64,000 nt of DNA, taken from contig NZ_MUGS01000014.1 of the NCBI RefSeq assembly GCF_002222055.1, positions 180,042 to 244,041 on the forward strand, written 5' to 3'. The position numbers and the translations under genes were made by a program. This DNA comes from Flavobacterium araucananum (lineage in GTDB: Bacteria; Bacteroidota; Bacteroidia; Flavobacteriales; Flavobacteriaceae). Below the pieces are notes generated by a model, which was not told the origin of the DNA, did no database searches, and saw only the letters and a program-made list of their open reading frames with translations. This document shows, one piece after another, positions 53,822 to 61,501 of this stretch (within the stretch, counting starts at the first letter, position 1; each line of letters begins with the position of its first letter).

Positions 53822-54628
53822 TTATTTTACAATACCCGCAAAGCGCTGATAGAAAACCGTTGGACTATTCTCATTTTTAGGAGCATATTTTCCTGCTATA
53901 ATTGGGATATAAATAACTCTTCTTCTACTTTCTTCGCCACGAATAGATGATTCTGCAACTCTGTGCCACAAACGTCCATCGTGAATGGTTAAATCTCCAG
54001 CTTCCGGATTGATCGAAACTTCCTCTGGATCGGCTTTATTATCCAAAAAATACTTTTTACGAAAAAGCATTTGATAAATACTTTGCTTGTGCGTACCCGG
54101 AATGATTTTAAGACCACCATTTTCGGGTTTCAAAGTGTTCAGGTGAATACCCACATTTAGCATTGGGTTTAATTTTGCACCATAAAAAATATCTCTCAAA
54201 CCATCTGTATGCCAGCCCATTTTAGTAAACTTACTTTCTGGGCCATTGATATAATGGTTAAAAACCATTCCATCTTTTTCTTCTGTACCTAATCTTGCGT
54301 CATCGCCTGCCAATTGCAGTAAACTATTAAATCTTGGATCAAGCAAAAGACCGCTTAAGGTTTGGTGATGTTGGTTGATAAAAGCAAAACGTTGTACAAT
54401 AGGAGAACCATCTAAATCTTTTCCGTATTTAATTGGAACGCCGTTTACTTTTTCAACGTCGTTGTCAATCCAATTTTGCTGCACTTGTTTGGAGGCATCA
54501 ATGATGGATGAAACAGTTTCTGGATTTATAAATTTTTTGAAATGGATGAAACCATGTTGGTTAAAAAAGTCAATTTGCTCGTTAGTTAATTGCTCAGTAA
54601 GGGTAAAGGTTTTATAAGTAGATACCAT
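53822..54628 (-). CDS. PhyH-type 2-oxoglutarate/Fe(II) dioxygenase
   Basis: 268 residues. It contains the iron site GWHTDGLRDI (His-x-Asp) and the distal His with Arg in DLTIHDGRLWHRVAESS and RRRVIYIPI. NQHGFIHFKKFINPETVSSI is the usual N-terminal helix. Phytanoyl-CoA-type enzymes hydroxylate lipid-like or small substrates. It lies between an SDR and the CDP-alcohol enzyme on the same strand, supporting a lipid-modifying role. Confidence 0.87.
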   Translation of the reverse strand: MVSTYKTFTLTEQLTNEQIDFFNQHGFIHFKKFINPETVSSIIDASKQVQQNWIDNDVEKVNGVPIKYGKDLDGSPIVQRFAFINQHHQTLSGLLLDPRFNSLLQLAGDDARLGTEEKDGMVFNHYINGPESKFTKMGWHTDGLRDIFYGAKLNPMLNVGIHLNTLKPENGGLKIIPGTHKQSIYQMLFRKKYFLDNKADPEEVSINPEAGDLTIHDGRLWHRVAESSIRGEESRRRVIYIPIIAGKYAPKNENSPTVFYQRFAGIVK

Positions 54629-54851
54629 GATAATATAGATTTAAAAAATGAAAGAATAATAGTTTGAATTTTATCTAAAAGACGGCAACAACAGCAATAC
54701 AATAGCATGTTTGCGTGCATTCGACCTTTAGTAAAATTGAACTTATTTTTTCCTTTATTTGACATACTCTATAGAATTAGTAGAATTTAATACAAACATA
54801 ATATAATTTTTCTTTTGCAAAGAATATTTTTTTTATTTTTTTCGAAAAAAT

Positions 54852-55640
54852 TTAAATTTTATAAATCCCGGCTGCCGTTTTTTCGATAAAAGCCTTTGGT
54901 AGTATACGATTGGCATAAAGCGAAACGATATTTGTAAAGCCTGGAATAACTTCCGATTTTTTGTTCAACAGGGCTTTTACAGCAATTTTTGCCACTTCAT
55001 CAGGTTGCATATTAAACTTTTGAGCCATTTTGCTAAAAGCGTCTAGACCAGCTCTTGCAGCAAAACCGGTATCAACCGGTCCCGGACTAAAACAGGTTAC
55101 TGAAATTGAAGTTTGGGCAAGTTCGAAACGCAAGGCACGGGTAAACGATAAAACAAAAGCCTTTGTTGCTGAATAAACAGCTAGCGTAGGTACAGCTTGG
55201 TAGGCAGCAGTACTGGATATATTTAAAATGTAGGCTTGTTTTTCTTGCAAAAGTATGGGCACTAATAAATGCGAAAGTTCTACAACTACATTCATGTTAA
55301 GTTGCATCATACCAAGCTGATTGGTTAGAGAAGACTGACTAAAATCGCCCCAAACACCATAACCGGCATTGTTAACTAAAATCCCAACTGGATAGTTATT
55401 CCTTTTTATCCAATTGGTTACTTTTACCGATGCATCATTTATCGAAAGATCAATCGAGAAAATAAAAGCATTGATACCGTATTTTACCTTAAGATCATCA
55501 GATAGTGCTTTTAATTCCTCTTCACTTCTTGCAACAAGCAATAGTGGGTACCCCTGTTTAGCCAATTCATAAGCAATAGATTTTCCTATGCCTTTGCTGG
55601 CGCCAGTTATTAAGGCATACGGTTTAGTTTTTTCGCTCAT
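54852..55640 (-). CDS. Short-chain dehydrogenase/reductase (lipid group)
   Basis: 262 residues. ALITGASKGIGKSIAYELAK with LLVARSEEEL (Arg, NADP-type), LVNNAGYG, the catalytic VYSATKAFVLSFTRA and CFSPGPVDTGF identify a classical SDR close to DltE/ketoreductase-like forms. It is the first gene of the minus-strand set with PhyH, CDP-alcohol, GtrA and DUF4833 genes; the 223-bp gap to PhyH may carry another promoter. Confidence 0.9.
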   Translation of the reverse strand: MSEKTKPYALITGASKGIGKSIAYELAKQGYPLLLVARSEEELKALSDDLKVKYGINAFIFSIDLSINDASVKVTNWIKRNNYPVGILVNNAGYGVWGDFSQSSLTNQLGMMQLNMNVVVELSHLLVPILLQEKQAYILNISSTAAYQAVPTLAVYSATKAFVLSFTRALRFELAQTSISVTCFSPGPVDTGFAARAGLDAFSKMAQKFNMQPDEVAKIAVKALLNKKSEVIPGFTNIVSLYANRILPKAFIEKTAAGIYKI

Positions 55641-56013
55641 TTTATTAATTTAATAAATCAAATATAAAAATTAATTGTAAACCGTAGGGTGTGCAACCTG
55701 CATATTGATCACCCTCTGCCCTATCTTGTGGGACTTATTGCACTCCGCATCGTTGATCTGCTAAGGTAATATCTCCTGATGTATACCAAATGATTAGCTA
55801 TAAGAGTTTTAAACTTACTATTTAAAATAATTATAAATAAAATTTTAAATGAAAGCGTATTTGTAAGAATATATTTTTAAGTTTGCTCAAAATAAAGCTT
55901 TCCGAGTTCATTGTCGTTCATTATACATCCGAATGGCCAACGGATTTTACAATTTACAACAGAAAGAAATACTAGAAATAAATAATTTAAATTTATTAAT
56001 CAGCATAAAATTT
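55641..56013. other. Divergent intergenic region
   Basis: About 370 bp without a convincing gene. The frame from 55933 to the lipoprotein start is open, but its 27 codons are not signal-like. No clear TAnnTTTG pair was found; CTCAAAATAAAGCTTTCCG at ~55880 is only a weak candidate. Confidence 0.35.
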
Positions 56014-57357
56014 ATGAGCAATAAACTACGCAAATCAATTTCTTTTCTTGCATTAACCACCGCTGTTTTCTTTGCAAGTTGCCAAAAAGATGAGATTGCA
56101 ATATCAAAACCAGAATCATCTGTTCTCACTGCAAAAGAATGGCTTGAAAAAACCAAACCTAATTTAGAAGTATTAAAATTTACAGAAACTGTCGACTGGA
56201 GCAATGCCATAGTACTTGATAACAACGGTGAGCAGGCAATTGAAGTACCTTTAAAATTAATAAGCAACGCTTCTACAAATGTTGTCGATGACATAGAATA
56301 CAAAACTTATATGAGGCTTCTGATTATTAAAGATGTCGATGATACATATAAAGTATTTGATATTGTTTATACTACTAAAAATACTTCATTCAATAACAAT
56401 GATAAATCTTTTAATATTCTGGATATTGGCAGACAATATTCCGGCTACATAACAATTCAAAAAAGTGATAATACAATTGCTTACTCTGGAAAATACGAAA
56501 ATGGTGATTTTTCAGGCCTTCATAATTATAGTCCGGAAAAGAAATTAACCAACAGACTTGTTTGTTCATACTATGTTACGGTAGGAAATTATACAACCTG
56601 CAGCGATTGGTCATGGTATCCAGATTATACTTTTAGTCCTGGTGGTCCAGGCAGCCTGCCTCCCGGATATATGCCAGGAATCTCAGGGCCTTTATTCCCA
56701 AATGGAATTCCCGCTTTTGATCCTTGCACCGCGGCAATAAATGCATCTACTATCGCAGCAAATACAAGCTTTATAAATGCGAAAGCTGCTGTTAGTCAAG
56801 CAGGTGCTGATGGTAAGGAACATAGTATTACTTTAGGTTATCCGGGGCCTGCTGGCCCATATACGCAGTCGGCAATGAGAAACGGAGGAACGAACGACGT
56901 AGCAGTAAATGAAACCCACCCAGGAGCATTTGCAGCAATTCATAACCACCCCAATAATACTCCGTTATCGACAGGCGATATTTATGTTGCTGTCACACTA
57001 AACACTAAAAACGCAGCTTTTTATACATCAATAATTGTTATTGGAGGTGAAACTTATGCAATTGTCATTAATAACCTTCCGGCAGCAAAGGAATTTGTAA
57101 AAAATAACCCTCCTGACTTATCACCTAATTATCCTCCTGAATTCCCAGATAATATTTTTGATCAAATATTAGATGTCAGAACTAAACTCGGAGAGTCTAT
57201 CGAAGCTCGAACGGCAGCAATTGCAACGGTTTTAGATGCTAACAATGCTGGAATTACATTAATGAAACAAGACAGCAGCGGGAAATTTAATCGAATTAAA
57301 ATGCAAAAAACAAACAACCCTGATGGCACAGTATCCTACATAGCTGTTCCTTGTTAA
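56014..57357 (+). CDS. Lipoprotein with C-terminal JAMM-like (HxH...SxxD) domain
   Basis: 447 residues from the ATG at 56014, giving MSNKLRKSISFLALTTAVFF and the lipobox Cys23. The N-terminal ~200 residues are beta-rich. A Pro/Gly-rich hinge (GGPGSLPPGYMPGISGPLFP, residues ~210-230) leads to a C-terminal domain with VNETHPGAFAAIHNHPNNTP and LSTGDIYVAV. The His310/His312, Ser319 and Asp322 arrangement is the zinc-protease JAMM pattern with the HxH-to-Ser spacer one residue shorter than usual; Glu269 (GKEHS) could be the catalytic acid. It is followed after 18 bp by a small lipoprotein. Function unknown; peptidase activity is inference. Confidence 0.65.
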   Translation: MSNKLRKSISFLALTTAVFFASCQKDEIAISKPESSVLTAKEWLEKTKPNLEVLKFTETVDWSNAIVLDNNGEQAIEVPLKLISNASTNVVDDIEYKTYMRLLIIKDVDDTYKVFDIVYTTKNTSFNNNDKSFNILDIGRQYSGYITIQKSDNTIAYSGKYENGDFSGLHNYSPEKKLTNRLVCSYYVTVGNYTTCSDWSWYPDYTFSPGGPGSLPPGYMPGISGPLFPNGIPAFDPCTAAINASTIAANTSFINAKAAVSQAGADGKEHSITLGYPGPAGPYTQSAMRNGGTNDVAVNETHPGAFAAIHNHPNNTPLSTGDIYVAVTLNTKNAAFYTSIIVIGGETYAIVINNLPAAKEFVKNNPPDLSPNYPPEFPDNIFDQILDVRTKLGESIEARTAAIATVLDANNAGITLMKQDSSGKFNRIKMQKTNNPDGTVSYIAVPC

Positions 57358-57375
57358 TTTATAAAAAAATAAATC

Positions 57376-57786
57376 ATGAAAAATACAATCAAATTATTAG
57401 CATTCCTATCCTTTATAATAAGCAGCTGTCAGGCACAACAACTGGTACAAGTGCCAAATGACGCTTATAAATTAAAAACTAACGAACAAAATTTTATCAA
57501 TAAACCGTTAAAAGATTTATTGAAAGAAATAAAACCTGAAGTAAAATTTGTGTTGGGAACAATAGATTCTCCATCCTACTTTACTTTTCGCTTTAAGAGT
57601 AGAGAAGAATTAAATAAAGCAACTACTAATTCAGGTACTATAGGACTTAACGTATATGTAAAAGAACCTTTAGATTGGCACTTTGATCAAAGATCTAAAG
57701 GAAATGAATACCAATGGACAAAAGAAGATCTCGTAAAATATGGTAATCTTACAGTAATCCGTATTAAAGTTACCGGAAAAGATTAA
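57376..57786 (+). CDS. Small lipoprotein paired with the JAMM-like protein
   Basis: 136 residues with lipobox (LLAFLSFIISSC, Cys ~18). The mature part has PNDAYKLKTNEQNFINKPLK, LLKEIKPEVKFVLGTIDSPS and a strand-rich end. No family recognised. The tight spacing and shared localisation make it a likely partner, substrate or inhibitor of the upstream protein. A terminator follows. Confidence 0.6.
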   Translation: MKNTIKLLAFLSFIISSCQAQQLVQVPNDAYKLKTNEQNFINKPLKDLLKEIKPEVKFVLGTIDSPSYFTFRFKSREELNKATTNSGTIGLNVYVKEPLDWHFDQRSKGNEYQWTKEDLVKYGNLTVIRIKVTGKD

Positions 57787-57796
57787 AAACAATTTA

Positions 57797-57830
57797 AATC
57801 CTCAATCAATTACCGATTGAGGATTTTTTT
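57797..57830 (+). terminator. Intrinsic terminator
   Basis: AATCCTCAATC pairs with GATTGAGGATT around a 7-nt loop (to 57825), followed by TTTTT. It ends the two-lipoprotein operon. Confidence 0.85.
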
Positions 57831-57905
57831 ATGTCTTTTTACCACAACAGAGGTATATTATTCTGCTATGGCGACAATACAATCCCTTTTCCTGATTTTC
57901 TCGAC

Positions 57906-58072
57906 GCCCCTGCTCTCCGAGGTTTTCTTACAAGCGCTGCGCAAATGTCTCTGACAAGGTATAAAAAAATTGCGCAAAGTCAGAGACATTTACGCAGCTT
58001 TTCAGTTGAACACTTCGGAGAGCTGGGGACATTTGCGCAGCTTTTCAGTTGATCACTTCGGAGAGCTGGGAT
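57906..58072. repeat. GCGCAAA-family repeats, inverted pair plus a tandem third unit
   Basis: CTGCGCAAATGTCTCTGAC (57938-57956) faces GTCAGAGACATTTACGCAG (one mismatch) across a 23-nt centre. The flanks CTCTCCGAGG and CACTTCGGAGAG are also roughly inverted. A second direct unit, GGGACATTTGCGCAGCTTTT to GATCACTTCGGAGAGC, follows at 58026-58070. These are the same units as at 10174-10437. The short frame across them (57831-58052) is only repeat translated. They may form a long RNA hairpin. Confidence 0.7.
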
Positions 58073-58193
58073 TAGTTTCCATCATAAAACGTAAAACTAA
58101 CGTATGCTATCTTTTTTTTATTTATTATAAATGCAGATATAAAAATTTATAAAATAACGTTCTGGAATAGTAACCAGTGATGAAATTATTTAT

Positions 58194-59096
58194 CTAAAGT
58201 AAATTATACTTTTTGACCTTCTCTTTTTTATAAAAAACCCTTTTAAGTTTAGTAGAGATTTCTTTTAGTAGTCCAAACTGGAAATGTTTATTATATTCTT
58301 CGTAAGTATTTTTTTTTAAATTAAATTTTATGATGTCATTATCTTCAAATCTATTTTCTACATTTCTGAACAATCTATATTCATATTCTAAACCATCAGA
58401 TTTAATCAATTCTTTTTTAAATTGAACTTCTTCGTTAGATTTTTTAATAACAGATGATAAAATATTTTTACTGTTGTACAAATAATTTACCTCCCAGTCA
58501 TCTTTGTAATCACTAACTTGATTCCGGAACGTTACTATATCTGCTTTCAATATTCTATTATTATTTAACCTATATTTATTATTCGAACTAAAATCTCTTA
58601 AATAACTCATTTGATAAGGATAATCGCCTAACATATCATCTAACAAATCAACTAGATCTGCTATATTTTTTAGCTGTAATATGTTTTTTTTTAAGAATAA
58701 ATAATACCCAGAATTAAAATAGTACTGATCTTTATTAATCTCAATTTTATTTTTTTGACTATAGAATACAATATTTAAGCTATCAACAGTTTTTTTATTT
58801 TCTACAATTAGAAACTTTACATTATTGGCTTTTTTTTCAGTTTTTAAAACAAATAAAATTGGAAATGAATTATCTAATCCATAATAAACTACAGAATCCT
58901 TTTTTGAATTGTATATGATTGAGTAAGATTGTAAGACATTGTCATCCTCATTTTCAATCCGTTTATCATTAACTAATGTTTTTATAATACTGTATTTATT
59001 TTTTATTTCTAATTTTTCATATTGATTATCTTTAACTTGTCCTGTTACTTTGGCAATATTAATTAACATTATTAATATAAATGTAAATGGTTTCAT
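58194..59096 (-). CDS. Exported protein downstream of the evolved Hcp, candidate immunity protein
   Basis: 300 residues from ATG 59096, giving the signal peptide MKPFTFILIMLINIAKVTGQ; the longer frame to 59219 overlaps the upstream gene and is unlikely. The mature protein is Lys/Asn/Tyr-rich with many strands (YSIIYNSKKDSVVYYGLDNS, KADIVTFRNQVSDYKDDWEV, SGYYLFLKKNILQLKNIADL). No family recognised. It starts 4 bp after the stop of the TssD fusion. An exported protein in that position fits an immunity factor against an effector acting in the periplasm; this is inferred. Confidence 0.55.
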   Translation of the reverse strand: MKPFTFILIMLINIAKVTGQVKDNQYEKLEIKNKYSIIKTLVNDKRIENEDDNVLQSYSIIYNSKKDSVVYYGLDNSFPILFVLKTEKKANNVKFLIVENKKTVDSLNIVFYSQKNKIEINKDQYYFNSGYYLFLKKNILQLKNIADLVDLLDDMLGDYPYQMSYLRDFSSNNKYRLNNNRILKADIVTFRNQVSDYKDDWEVNYLYNSKNILSSVIKKSNEEVQFKKELIKSDGLEYEYRLFRNVENRFEDNDIIKFNLKKNTYEEYNKHFQFGLLKEISTKLKRVFYKKEKVKKYNLL

Positions 59097-59100
59097 TTTT

Positions 59101-60450
59101 TTAGTTTTTAATTTCTTTCCAAAATATTGAGTATCCTGCAACTTTTGTAGCAACAAGTCCTGATGCTCTCTTATTTTTATTTTTATAAAAAAAGTCACCC
59201 GTTGTCCAATAAGTTTCATCTAAAAAATCAGCAGCAGGGATTTTATAAATAGCCTTATTACCTTTTTTTGATTCTTTGTGTGTATGGTCTCCTTTATCAT
59301 TTTCAATATCATGTGATGATTTATAAGAAACTCCATTCGGATATTTTTCTTGTACATTCAGTACAAATCTACCATATAATTTTTTTTCAATTTTAACATA
59401 ATCATACTCACCAAATTTGTTATGACCATTTTTTGTATTGCTGTCTGCTTTTAATTCTATCTCAATACCCCACGCTAAAAAATCAACTCCATCCCAAAAT
59501 CTTGCACCATCAGTTAAATCAGTAGAAATATTAATCTCTCTTAATAACGCATCTATAACTCCTTTACGAGAATACTGTGAAATATTATCTTTTGCATCAT
59601 CAGATAAAGGTCTTTTCTTATCTTCTAATTCAACAGATGAATATGTTGTCATTAACCTTGCTAACATATTTGTATTTTTATATTTTCCTTCATTATAGTT
59701 GGCGTGAGCAATATATAAATATTCATTTTGATCTGTTGAAAGACCTTCGTGCTTCACGATATTACAAATCTTTTGAAAATCTAAATGTGTCACATTCACA
59801 TCATTTTCTTTCAATAATTTGGTATTATTGTAAGTTACAAAATCATTTCCGTTTTTATCTTTTTGAGTAGATTTTCCGTCGCAAACATATACGTCGTTTA
59901 TAGTTCCTTCGTAATCAGTCTCATTAACTTTACCTTCAAAAGTACCGTCTTTATTATAGAAATGTCCGTTGATGTATATAATACGATCTTCTTCTTCTTG
60001 CGCAGGTCTGTAATAAACGGGTTCAGTTGGCTTAATCCAGGATACTTGCCAATACTTTACAAAATCTTTGGTGAGACCATAATTCTGGATTGCAGGCGAA
60101 AGCGTTAAAACAGTTTGCAGGCTTCCAGATCCAAAAGCATCAAATGTTTCTGAAAAAAACACGATATAAGCATCACTAAATTTATACTTTCTTATTGGGA
60201 TATCTTGATCTCCTGAACCATAAAAATATATTTCGCCTTTTTCCATCCTATCGGTTTCCTGATGTACACCTTTTAGGAGGTTATGCCATAAAGCATAATC
60301 ATTTTCCTGCGATACAAAACTTAAAGTTATCAAACCGCCCTCGATATAAGTACTTGGCACCCCAAATGCATCTACTTGTCTCTTATAATTCATGTTTGTC
60401 CATAATAAATCCCGTTCTTCCCCTAAAATAAATAGTCTGGCTGATGTCAT
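59101..60450 (-). CDS. TssD (Bacteroidota Hcp) with C-terminal effector-like extension
   Basis: 449 residues from ATG 60450 (the frame to 60492 adds a non-family LDLLNYNIL start). Residues 1-~140 fit the TssD tube protein: TSARLFILGEERDLLWTNMN, NYKRQVDAFGVPSTYIEGGL, EKGEIYFYG, KFSDAYIVFFSETFDAFGSG. Ordinary TssD ends near there. The extra ~300 residues start at EDRIIYINGHFYNKDGTFEG and hold FQKICNIVKHEG, IAHANYNEG and ARFWDGVDFLAWG, the arrangement of a lytic-enzyme-like domain with Glu near 235. It looks like an 'evolved' Hcp carrying its effector; target unknown. No other type VI genes are in the window. Confidence 0.72.
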   Translation of the reverse strand: MTSARLFILGEERDLLWTNMNYKRQVDAFGVPSTYIEGGLITLSFVSQENDYALWHNLLKGVHQETDRMEKGEIYFYGSGDQDIPIRKYKFSDAYIVFFSETFDAFGSGSLQTVLTLSPAIQNYGLTKDFVKYWQVSWIKPTEPVYYRPAQEEEDRIIYINGHFYNKDGTFEGKVNETDYEGTINDVYVCDGKSTQKDKNGNDFVTYNNTKLLKENDVNVTHLDFQKICNIVKHEGLSTDQNEYLYIAHANYNEGKYKNTNMLARLMTTYSSVELEDKKRPLSDDAKDNISQYSRKGVIDALLREINISTDLTDGARFWDGVDFLAWGIEIELKADSNTKNGHNKFGEYDYVKIEKKLYGRFVLNVQEKYPNGVSYKSSHDIENDKGDHTHKESKKGNKAIYKIPAADFLDETYWTTGDFFYKNKNKRASGLVATKVAGYSIFWKEIKN

Positions 60451-60492
60451 AATCCTGTCTTTTAAAATATTGTAATTCAATAAATCTAACAT

Positions 60493-60769
60493 TAGGATTA
60501 TAAGTCACGAGCCACAAAAAGTTATTAAACTAACAGAATAAGGCAATTAATCGCCCTCATAGTAACTTCAATAGAAAAGATTCTCTCTCGCAAACGCTGA
60601 GCCTCCTACAAGAACTCTTAGGTGAGCGGAGAAGAAATGTTAACCGAATTTAAAAAAAATCTGCCTGATGTATAGCTATTATTTAAGTAGTGTATAACCC
60701 GCGGAATTCAGACCGTAATAATCCCAAAATATTTGCGTTAGCTATTAAAATTAAAACTTTATAAATCCT
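60493..60769. other. Divergent intergenic region
   Basis: About 280 bp with no frame of note. It includes the promoters of the TssD fusion (minus) and the thioesterase (plus). CGCAAATATTTTGGGATT-like bases near 60730 give TATTTGCG only loosely like a -7 box. No repeat seen. Confidence 0.35.
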
Positions 60770-61189
60770 ATGGAATACTCAAAAAATTACACCGTTGCAG
60801 ACGCGCATATTGATGTACAAGGCATTATGGATGGCTTATATTATCCGTTTTATATGGAGGAATGCCGTCATGATTATATTAGGGAGGTTCTGAGTTTTGA
60901 TTTTGTGCAACAGGCAGAAAATGGTGTATTTATGGTTTTATCAGAGTATAAGATCAAATTTATACGCTCGCTCAAAAAAGATGATAATTTTGATGTGACC
61001 TGTGCTGTATATACAGATGCTCAGGGATTACCAAGGCTACATTTTAAACAATCGATAATAAAAAACGGAAAAATAATGGCTTCGGCAGTATTTACAGGAA
61101 CTTGTATTCCAGCAACTGGAGGAAGACCTTATTTACCTGAAGAGTTGAAAGCGAATTTTGCTGATGCCTCTTCATTAGAAGTTAAATAA
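60770..61189 (+). CDS. Acyl-CoA thioesterase (4HBT hot-dog fold)
   Basis: 139 residues. ADAHIDVQGIMDGLYYPFYM and EECRHDYIREVLSFD carry the catalytic-loop Asp of 4-hydroxybenzoyl-CoA-thioesterase-like proteins. KIKFIRSLKKDDNFDVTCAV and QSIIKNGKIMASAVFTGTCI complete the hot-dog strands. It hydrolyses acyl-CoA or aryl-CoA; the acyl group is unknown. It is alone on its strand. Confidence 0.87.
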   Translation: MEYSKNYTVADAHIDVQGIMDGLYYPFYMEECRHDYIREVLSFDFVQQAENGVFMVLSEYKIKFIRSLKKDDNFDVTCAVYTDAQGLPRLHFKQSIIKNGKIMASAVFTGTCIPATGGRPYLPEELKANFADASSLEVK

Positions 61190-61192
61190 CTT

Positions 61193-61358
61193 TAACCCGT
61201 TGGGTGTAATTACTTCGTCTGTTCGCTTCGCTTGAGTCAAAAGAAATGTTTCTTTCACATCATAGCTAGGTATGTGAATTTTAAATAAGTGAAACGCCTT
61301 TTTTGAAGGTCCAAAGCTATGTTTCTATGTGTTAAAATTAATGATACCCAACGAGTTA
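61193..61358. repeat. Decayed copy of the AACACATAG-type element within a longer inverted repeat
   Basis: AAGCTATGTTTCTATGTGTT (from 61314) and AAGTGAAACGCCTTTTTT (from 61287) match the right end and centre of 52393-52534; the left end is worn (AGAAATGTTTCTTTCACATC). The outer arms TAACCCGTTGGGT (61193-61205) and ACCCAACGAGTTA (61346-61358) are inverted repeats with one mismatch, apparently the boundary of the whole unit or of the host site. Confidence 0.6.
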
Positions 61359-61441
61359 ACTATAATAAAGTAAAACTACAATTTACTTCATCAAAAATTA
61401 GCATACCATATTCTATCAGTAAACATGATTTTAGACTTAAA

Positions 61442-61484
61442 AAAGGCATTAAAAATCAACTACAAATTGATAATCAATGCCTTT
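61442..61484 (-). terminator. Weak terminator hairpin after the permease
   Basis: AAAGGCATT (61442-61450) and AATGCCTTT (61476-61484) pair around a 25-nt loop. It sits 18 bp past the permease stop on the minus strand. The following minus-strand bases are T-rich (TTTTAAGTCT). Confidence 0.5.
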
Positions 61485-61501
61485 AAAAATAGTAAAAGCT
61501 A

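Noticed and set aside
57831..58052. 73-codon frame after the lipoprotein pair
   Set aside because: Starts in the terminator tail and runs through the inverted repeats; not conserved-looking protein.
57906..58072. Possible CRISPR array from repeated GCGCAGC units
   Set aside because: Only three units, in mixed orientation, with no regular spacers and no cas genes; the same units occur singly elsewhere, so this is a dispersed repeat.
58194..59219. Longer start of the candidate immunity protein
   Set aside because: The extra 41 residues overlap the TssD fusion gene and bury a clear signal peptide that begins at 59096.
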